Shown here in pieces: positions 6,144-10,868 of a stretch of 10,868 nucleotides of DNA. The translations under genes and the position numbers were made by a program. This stretch comes from JBBCJR01 sp037190805. GTDB lineage: Bacteria > Pseudomonadota > Alphaproteobacteria > Sphingomonadales > Sphingomonadaceae. How positions within the stretch are numbered: position 1 is the stretch's first letter; every line of letters begins with the position of its first letter. The stretch lies in NCBI GenBank assembly GCA_037190805.1, contig JBBCJR010000024.1, positions 1 through 10,868 of the forward strand, read 5' to 3'. The notes below the pieces were generated by a model that saw only the letters and a program-made list of their open reading frames with translations, was not told the origin of the DNA and made no database searches.

Positions 6144-8804
6144 ATGAAGGGGCGGGATTTGACATCACGGACATTGCGCAGGCCGATGGCGGGACGCGGC
6201 GTTACAGCCGCGCTGATGCTGGGGACGGCCGTAGCGGGATTGATCGCCGGTCCTGCGCGCGCTCAACAGGGCGCGGCCGAGGCGCCGGCGACCGCGCCTT
6301 CTGTCAGCGGCACGATCCGCCAGATTGTCGTCGAGGGGTCACAGCGGCTCGAGCCGGACACGGTGCGCTCGTACATCGATCTCAAGCCGGGCGAGGCCTA
6401 TGATCGTGAGAAGCTCGATACGGCGCTGAAGGCGCTTTACGCGACCGAACTGTTCGCCGACGTCACCATTCGCGACAATCAGGGCGTGCTGATCATTGCC
6501 GTGCGCGAAAACCCGGTGATCAACCGTATCATTCTGGAAGGCAACAAGCGCCTGAAGGAAGACAAGATCCGGCCCGAAATCCGGCTCGCACCGCGTCAGA
6601 TCTTCACCCGTTCGAAGACCCGCGCCGATGTCGCCCGCATCATCGAACTATATCGCCGGCAGGGGCGTTTTGCCGCCACCGTCGATCCGAAGATCGTGCA
6701 GCTCGACCAGAACCGCGTCGACGTCGTGTTCGAGATCAGCGAAGGTCCGAAGTCCAAGGTCCGGGCGATCAACATCATCGGCAACGAGAAATTCTCGGAC
6801 GGCGACCTGCGCGGCGAGATGGCGACCAAGCAGTCAGGCATCACCAAAATCTTCTCGTCGGGCACCAGCTATGACCCCGATCGGATGGCCTATGACCAGC
6901 AGAAGCTGCGCCAATTCTATCTGACCCAGGGCTATGCCGATTTCCGCGTCGTGTCGGCGGTGGCCGAGCTGACGCCAGACCGGCGTGACTTCATCATCAC
7001 CTACGTCGTCGAGGAAGGTGACCGCTACAAGTTCGGCGATATCGATATCGACAGCGATATCCGCGACCTCACGCCTGAAATGCTGCGCCGCTATGTGCCG
7101 TTCAAGGCGGGCGACTGGTACAATGCCCAGCGGGTCGAGGATTCGGTCGACACCATGACCGAGGCGGCGGGTCTGCAGGGCTATGCCTTCGCCGACGTCC
7201 GGCCGCAGTTCCTGCGTGACAAGGACACGTTGACCATGGGGATGACCTTCAAGGTCGCCGAAGCCCCACGCGTCTATGTCGAGCGGGTCGATATCAACGG
7301 CAACACCATCACCGCCGACAAGGTCATCCGCCGTGAGTTCCGCCTGGCCGAGGGCGATGCCTTCAACAGCGTCAAGGTCAAGCGGTCACGCGACCGTATC
7401 CTGTCGCTCGGTTTCTTCCAGGAACGGTTCGAGATCGAGCAGAAGCCAGGCACCAGTGTGGATCGTGTCGTCCTGGAGGCCAATGTCGAGGAACGCCCGA
7501 CCGGCGAGCTGCAGGTTTCGGCCGGATTCTCCAGCCTTGAAAGCTTCATCGTCGACCTGTCCGTCCGCCAGCGCAACTTCCGGGGCAAGGGTCAGGAGCT
7601 GCGTGCCGGCGTCAACTATTCGCGCTATACGAAATCGATCGAGGCGGGCTTTACCGAGCCCTATCTGTTCGACCGCAACATCGCGGTCGGATTCGACATA
7701 TTCCGGCGTGATTTCAACAGTTTCAACTTCATCGGTCAGAACCGCAACACGACCTACGAACAGTCCACGACCGGGTTCCAGCTGCGCGCGGGCATCCCGT
7801 TGACCGAATTTTGGACCGTCGCCACCCGTTATGGCCTCAGCTATGACAATGTGTCGCTGGACCGGAACAGCTTTTATACCGACAGCAATGGCAACGGCAT
7901 CCTCGATGATGACGAATGCGACGACCGGCTGGCCGGCATCTATCTGTGCGAGGCGATCGGCAAGCGACTGACATCTTCCGTCGGATACTCGCTGATCTTC
8001 GACAATCTCAACAACCGGCTGCGGCCGAGCCGCGGACACCGGGTTGTCCTGAATCAGGACTTCGCGGGCCTCGGCGGCGATGTGAAATATGTCCGTACCC
8101 GTCTGGAAGGGTCCAAATTCTGGGGTCTGGGGCGCAGTGGCTTCATCTTCTCGACGCGGCTGGAAGGCGGTTATATCTTCCCCTTCGGCGGTCAGCAGGT
8201 GCGGCTGGTCGATCGCTTCTTCCTGGGCGAACCGGATATGCGCGGTTTCGACATTCGCGGCCTCGGCCCGCGTGTCCTGCGTTATCCGTTGGACGAGAAC
8301 GGCAACCCGGTCGAGAATCGTCGACAGGCGCGTGATGACGCGCTGGGCGGACGCGCTTATTATCGGGGCCGGGCGGAACTCGAGATCCCGCTTGGCGCCG
8401 GCGCTCGCGAAATGGGGCTTCGGCCGTCGATCTTCGCTGACGTGGGCGCGTTGTGGATGGCCCGCCGTCCCTTCGCTGGTGACGTCCGGACCGTTCCGGC
8501 GATCCCGGGCGTCTATACCATTCCGACGGGACAGGGGCTTGCGAACGAGGGACAGAGCACATCGTCGGCCACCTCGACCAAGACCGATGGCACGATCGTT
8601 TATAATACGGTGGTCCAGCGGCCGATTGCAGGCTATGAAGACCGCTTCCTTGGCAATTCGGTGTCGCCACGCATCTCGGTCGGCATCGGCGTCAACTGGA
8701 ACTCGCCCTTCGGGCCGTTCCGCATCGACTTCGCGAGGGTGCTGAAGAAACAGCCCGGAGACGACGTCAAGGCTTTCTCTTTCAACGTAGGGACCCAGTT
8801 CTGA
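6144..8804 (+). CDS. bamA: Outer membrane protein assembly factor BamA
   Basis: BamA is the core of the BAM machine, which folds and inserts beta-barrel proteins into the outer membrane. The 886-residue precursor has a signal peptide ending near ARA-QQ (cleavage after residue 40). Five POTRA domains follow at about 57-123, 124-202, 203-293, 294-374 and 375-453. The Omp85 barrel runs from about 455 to a C-terminal Phe (VGTQF), the usual barrel-end signal. The lid-loop RGF motif is at 700-702. Two loops stand out. Residues 580-603 hold an EF-hand-like acidic stretch and the protein's only two cysteines (592, 602). Residues about 773-838 form an enlarged Ser/Thr-rich loop before the last strands. 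The start is uncertain: ATG 6144 gives a long n-region and has only a distant AGGGA (6125-6129), whereas in-frame ATG 6186 (Met15) gives a more typical 26-residue signal. skp follows with a 1-base overlap. Confidence 0.96.
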   Translation: MKGRDLTSRTLRRPMAGRGVTAALMLGTAVAGLIAGPARAQQGAAEAPATAPSVSGTIRQIVVEGSQRLEPDTVRSYIDLKPGEAYDREKLDTALKALYATELFADVTIRDNQGVLIIAVRENPVINRIILEGNKRLKEDKIRPEIRLAPRQIFTRSKTRADVARIIELYRRQGRFAATVDPKIVQLDQNRVDVVFEISEGPKSKVRAINIIGNEKFSDGDLRGEMATKQSGITKIFSSGTSYDPDRMAYDQQKLRQFYLTQGYADFRVVSAVAELTPDRRDFIITYVVEEGDRYKFGDIDIDSDIRDLTPEMLRRYVPFKAGDWYNAQRVEDSVDTMTEAAGLQGYAFADVRPQFLRDKDTLTMGMTFKVAEAPRVYVERVDINGNTITADKVIRREFRLAEGDAFNSVKVKRSRDRILSLGFFQERFEIEQKPGTSVDRVVLEANVEERPTGELQVSAGFSSLESFIVDLSVRQRNFRGKGQELRAGVNYSRYTKSIEAGFTEPYLFDRNIAVGFDIFRRDFNSFNFIGQNRNTTYEQSTTGFQLRAGIPLTEFWTVATRYGLSYDNVSLDRNSFYTDSNGNGILDDDECDDRLAGIYLCEAIGKRLTSSVGYSLIFDNLNNRLRPSRGHRVVLNQDFAGLGGDVKYVRTRLEGSKFWGLGRSGFIFSTRLEGGYIFPFGGQQVRLVDRFFLGEPDMRGFDIRGLGPRVLRYPLDENGNPVENRRQARDDALGGRAYYRGRAELEIPLGAGAREMGLRPSIFADVGALWMARRPFAGDVRTVPAIPGVYTIPTGQGLANEGQSTSSATSTKTDGTIVYNTVVQRPIAGYEDRFLGNSVSPRISVGIGVNWNSPFGPFRIDFARVLKKQPGDDVKAFSFNVGTQF
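7881..7949 (+). other. BamA loop: EF-hand-like motif plus cysteine pair
   Basis: Residues 580-591 of BamA read DSNGNGILDDDE. This fits the 12-residue EF-hand/dockerin calcium-loop pattern, with Asp, Asn, Asn, Asp and Glu at loop positions 1, 3, 5, 9 and 12, Gly at 6 and an aliphatic residue at 8. Cys592 follows immediately and Cys602 lies ten residues on. By alignment to E. coli BamA by eye, this falls in extracellular loop 4. Calcium binding and a disulfide are inferences. Confidence 0.5.
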
Positions 8805-9454
8805 TGAGGAAAATCGCTCTTTCGCTCGCGCTTGGCCTGACCTCGGTCGCGCTGCCCACCATCGCTCATGCCCAGGCGGCAGCGCCAGCCCAGGCGTCGA
8901 TCATCGTCGTCGATTTCGACCGCGCCATCGGTGAATCCGCTGCCTATCGCGGCGCCCAGGCCGCGCTGAAGCCGCAGGCGGATGCGCTGGAATCGCGTGC
9001 CAACACCCTGTCCACCTCGCTGAGGACCGAAGCCGATACCTTGCAGCAGGCGCAGCAGGCCAACACCATGGCACCGGCGGCGTTCGAGGCCAGGGTGAAG
9101 GAATTCCAGGGCAAGCAGGACGCCGCGCGCACCGAGCTGGAAGGCAAGCAGCGCGCTCTCCAGCTGTCCAACGCCTATGCCATCGAACAGATCAACCGGG
9201 CGCTCGACCCGATTATCAAGGCGGTGATGACCGAGCGCCGGGCCCAGATCGCCCTGGCATCGGGCGCCACCGTGGCCGTGGGGCCGGGCGTGGACGTGAC
9301 CACCGATGTCGTCACCCGCCTTAACACCCAGCTGCCGCGCGTCGGCACGACGCCGCCTGCCGGCTGGCAGCCGGGCGGTGCGGCCGCCGGGCCCGCCGCC
9401 GCTGCCCCAGCCGCGGCACCGGCCGCCGCAGCACCGGCCGCGCCGGCGCGATGA
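8804..9454 (+). CDS. skp: Skp/OmpH-family periplasmic chaperone
   Basis: Skp is a trimeric periplasmic chaperone whose coiled-coil arms hold unfolded outer-membrane proteins on their way to BAM; its place right after bamA fits. The 216-residue precursor has a clear signal peptide (residues 1-23, cleavage after AHA). A short beta-strand follows (IIVVDFDRAI, about 33-42), then a long Ala/Gln/Glu-rich helical region (about 45-150) expected to form the arm, and a C-terminal beta region (VAVGPGVDVTTDVVTRLN). E. coli Skp is 161 residues. The extra length is mostly a Pro/Ala tail at 184-216 with no predicted fold. The start shares one base with the bamA stop (TGATG), with AGGGA at 8789-8793 ten bases upstream. 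Sequence conservation in this family is weak, so the call rests on architecture and position as much as on residues. Confidence 0.88.
   Translation: MRKIALSLALGLTSVALPTIAHAQAAAPAQASIIVVDFDRAIGESAAYRGAQAALKPQADALESRANTLSTSLRTEADTLQQAQQANTMAPAAFEARVKEFQGKQDAARTELEGKQRALQLSNAYAIEQINRALDPIIKAVMTERRAQIALASGATVAVGPGVDVTTDVVTRLNTQLPRVGTTPPAGWQPGGAAAGPAAAAPAAAPAAAAPAAPAR
9374..9451 (+). repeat. Low-complexity Ala/Pro-coding tail of skp
   Basis: Almost every codon here is GCN, GGN or CCN, encoding a run of Ala with regularly placed Pro. An 11-base unit, GCACCGGCCGC, occurs twice (9416-9426 and 9431-9441). The tract is prone to in-frame length change and ends at the fabZ start. It looks like a disordered tail rather than a domain. 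Confidence 0.7.
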
Positions 9455-9939
9455 GTGAGGACACGGTCACCGGGGGAGCCAATCCCCCGGCGACGGAGGC
9501 GCTCGACATCCGGCGGGTGATGGCGTTGCTGCCGCATCGCTATCCCTTCCTGCTGATCGATCGGGTGGTGTCGCTGAAACGCGACCATTCGGTCCAGGCG
9601 ATCAAGGCCGTCAGCGTCAACGAGCCGTTCTTTCAAGGGCATTTCCCGACCCGGCCGATCATGCCCGGCGTCCTCATCATTGAGGCGATGGCGCAGGCGG
9701 CGGGTGTTCTGGCGATCGAGACGCTGGGCCTCGCCGATGCGGGCAAGCTCGTTTATTTCATGGCGGTCGAGAATGCGAAGTTTCGCGCGCCGGTGGAACC
9801 GGGCGTGCTGCTGACGATCGATGTCGCGTTCGTCCAGAAGCGGGCATTCGTGTGCAAATTCGCTGGCCGCGTGTCGGTGGACGGCAAGCTGGTGGCCGAA
9901 GCCAACTTCACGGCGATGGTGGCCGATCCTCCGCAATGA
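9451..9939 (+). CDS. fabZ: 3-hydroxyacyl-[acyl-carrier-protein] dehydratase FabZ
   Basis: FabZ removes water from 3-hydroxyacyl-ACP to give trans-2-enoyl-ACP in type II fatty-acid elongation in the cytoplasm. The 162-residue protein is a single hot-dog fold. It shows LLPHRYPFLLIDR at 26-38, the catalytic region FFQGHFP with His64, and PIMPGVLIIEAMAQ with Glu78 (the His/Glu pair of the family). FRAPVEPG follows in the second half. About 18 N-terminal residues precede the conserved part. The start overlaps the skp stop in ATGA with no Shine-Dalgarno, so translation is probably coupled. In E. coli lpxD lies between skp and fabZ and lpxA follows fabZ; neither is here. The last 32 bases overlap the end of mobA on the other strand. 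Confidence 0.97.
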   Translation: MSEDTVTGGANPPATEALDIRRVMALLPHRYPFLLIDRVVSLKRDHSVQAIKAVSVNEPFFQGHFPTRPIMPGVLIIEAMAQAAGVLAIETLGLADAGKLVYFMAVENAKFRAPVEPGVLLTIDVAFVQKRAFVCKFAGRVSVDGKLVAEANFTAMVADPPQ

Positions 9940-10471
9940 TTTCCCTGCCGCCTTCGAAGGCGGCAAGGTCTTCCGGCCGATTGATGTTGGCGATGGGGTC
10001 GGGCAGCGATACTCGCCGTGCGCCGATGCGGCTGATCCAGGTCGCCATCGACCGATCCGCTTCCGTTTCCAGATGGTGGATGAGCCGGGACGCCAGCGCC
10101 GTCGACCATAGCCCCAGCAGGGGCTGGCCGGCCACCACCGCCGGGGCCTCGCCCAGCCGGACTCGGAGATCGAGCGGCAGATCGGGCAGGTCGCAGCCAC
10201 TGGTCAGCACCGCGTCGAACCCATCCTTCAGGGCAAGCTCGAGAGCCCCGGCAAGGCCGGCCAGAGGCCCAAGGCCGGGCGCGGGTCGATCGTCGACGCG
10301 GACGAGGCCGGCCCAATCGCGGCCAGAGACCACCACCCTGTCGACCTGGGGGCGCAGGCGCGCGGCGACATGGTCGATGAGGGCGATACCGCCCGCCAGC
10401 GCGGCGGCCTTGTCCGAACCGAACCGACGCGCCTGACCGCCGGCAAGGATCGCGCCGAGCAGTCGCGTCAT
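9908..10471 (-). CDS. mobA: Molybdenum cofactor guanylyltransferase
   Basis: MobA adds GMP from GTP to Mo-molybdopterin, producing the guanine dinucleotide form used by DMSO-reductase-family enzymes. The 187 residues are close to the family's usual 190-200. LAGGQARRFGSDK at 9-21 is the nucleotide-binding loop with the conserved Lys21. GLGPLAGL lies at 66-73. SGCDLPDLP at 91-99 holds metal-binding Asp94, and NINRPEDL at 162-169 is the C-terminal hallmark. The ATG at 10471 is preferred over 10483 because it overlaps the upstream gene's stop in ATGA and has GGGAA five bases before it. A related nucleotidyltransferase such as MocA-type cannot be fully excluded, but NINxPEDL favours MobA. The gene converges on fabZ and overlaps its end by 32 bases. 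It is probably co-transcribed with the ABC ATPase gene. Confidence 0.9.
   Translation of the reverse strand: MTRLLGAILAGGQARRFGSDKAAALAGGIALIDHVAARLRPQVDRVVVSGRDWAGLVRVDDRPAPGLGPLAGLAGALELALKDGFDAVLTSGCDLPDLPLDLRVRLGEAPAVVAGQPLLGLWSTALASRLIHHLETEADRSMATWISRIGARRVSLPDPIANINRPEDLAAFEGGREIIAEDRPPSP
9946..9965. terminator. Perfect 20-base palindrome after fabZ (possible terminator)
   Basis: Six bases past the fabZ stop lies a perfect inverted repeat of TGCCGCCT and AGGCGGCA around TCGA, extendable outward with one mismatch. In RNA it gives an 8-bp GC-rich stem. No T-run follows on either strand, so a classical intrinsic terminator is doubtful. It lies inside the coding sequence of mobA (about residues 169-175), which limits how free its sequence is. 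It could end or protect the fabZ transcript. Confidence 0.35.
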
Positions 10472-10868
10472 GTCAGTTCCCATCCGTCGCGGTTCATCCG
10501 TACCCCGAATATCGCCGCGAGATGGTGCTCGTCGAGAGTGGCGGTAGGCGGCCCGTCGGCGACGACGCGGCCATCATCGACGATGAGGATACGGTCGCAC
10601 AGGCGATGGGCAAGCGACAGGTCGTGGATCGCCAGCAGGATGGTCGTGCCCCGCCGCGCCTCCGCCCGCAACGCGCCCAGCAGGCGAAGCTGCCAGCGTG
10701 GATCAAGATTGGCGATCGGCTCGTCCAGCAACAGCAGAGCGGGCCGGGCGACCATGGCGCGCGCCAGCATCACCCGTGCCCGTTCACCCGTCGACAGGCG
10801 CGACAGCGGGCGGAATGCCAGTGCCTCGGCGTCGACCCGGGCGAGAGCCTGGTCGACATCCGCCCGGG
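10468..10868 (-). CDS. ABC transporter ATP-binding protein, FecE/BtuD-like, 5'-truncated
   Basis: The 132 visible C-terminal residues belong to an ABC ATPase that would power transport across the inner membrane. Counting from the window edge, the signature motif LSTGE is at 24-28, Walker B LLLLDEP at 44-50, the D-loop NLD at 53-55 and the switch histidine AIHD at 79-82. The tail (DEHHLAAIFGVRMN) resembles ATPases of type II importers for siderophores, heme or cobalamin (FecE, HmuV, BtuD). The Walker A half lies outside the window. The open frame runs to the edge, so the internal GTG at 10773 is not the start. The signature has Thr where Gly is usual (LSGGE), a modest variation. The stop overlaps the mobA start in ATGA. 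The substrate cannot be told from this piece: iron, cobalamin, heme and molybdate are all open. Confidence 0.85.
   Translation of the reverse strand, partial: RADVDQALARVDAEALAFRPLSRLSTGERARVMLARAMVARPALLLLDEPIANLDPRWQLRLLGALRAEARRGTTILLAIHDLSLAHRLCDRILIVDDGRVVADGPPTATLDEHHLAAIFGVRMNRDGWELT
10477..10481 (-). promoter_or_regulatory. Ribosome binding site deciding the mobA start
   Basis: On the - strand GGGAA lies five bases before the ATG at 10471, inside the end of the ABC ATPase gene. The alternative ATG at 10483 has no comparable site before it. Confidence 0.45.

Noticed and set aside
7038..7061. GATATC repeats in bamA as a protein-binding site
   Set aside because: The repeat follows from Asp-Ile codons in the first strand of POTRA 4 and needs no other explanation.
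8281..8340. Second calcium-loop-like stretch in BamA loop 6 (DENGNP)
   Set aside because: Pro replaces the required Gly at loop position 6 and the ligand at position 12 is missing, so it does not fit the EF-hand pattern.
9175..10200. 341-residue open frame on the - strand across skp, fabZ and mobA
   Set aside because: It runs antisense through two conserved genes and out of frame through mobA; its Ala-rich end is the reverse of the skp tail.
1..10868. CRISPR array, tRNA, insertion sequence, phage or defence genes
   Set aside because: I found no regular repeats, cloverleaf-like sequence, transposase or nuclease motif, or compositional break; the window is filled by recognisable housekeeping genes.

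Overview
This GC-rich window looks like chromosome of an alphaproteobacterium, most likely a sphingomonad (Sphingomonadales). That is inferred from protein character, the tsf-pyrH-frr-uppS-cdsA-dxr-rseP-bamA-skp-fabZ order, and the lack of lpxD between skp and fabZ. I did no database search. Both ends of the window cut through genes.

Bases 1-9939 on the + strand form one dense run of housekeeping genes. tsf (elongation factor Ts, 5' end missing) is followed by a 127-base gap holding a cluster of RNA hairpins. Then come pyrH (UMP kinase), frr (ribosome recycling factor), uppS (undecaprenyl diphosphate synthase), cdsA (CDP-diglyceride synthase), dxr (MEP-pathway isoprenoid synthesis), rseP (site-2 protease), bamA (outer-membrane protein assembly), skp/ompH (periplasmic chaperone) and fabZ (fatty-acid dehydratase). 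Four junctions in a row, frr to rseP, are 4-base ATGA/GTGA overlaps. bamA/skp overlap by 1 base and skp/fabZ by 4. This suggests strong translational coupling. The products link translation, nucleotide supply, isoprenoid and lipid-carrier synthesis, phospholipid synthesis and outer-membrane biogenesis.

Bases 9908-10868 carry two genes on the - strand, running towards the first block: an ABC transporter ATPase (5' half outside the window) and mobA (molybdenum cofactor guanylyltransferase), joined by an ATGA overlap. mobA and fabZ overlap tail to tail by 32 bases. A perfect 20-base palindrome lies just past the fabZ stop.

I see no mobile element, CRISPR array, tRNA, rRNA, phage or defence gene, and no clearly new multi-gene system. 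The points most worth a second look are the EF-hand-like motif with the only two cysteines of BamA in a predicted surface loop, the paired CUUG-loop hairpins between tsf and pyrH, the FecCD/BtuD-like ATPase coupled to mobA, and the LPS-gene-free bamA-skp-fabZ arrangement.
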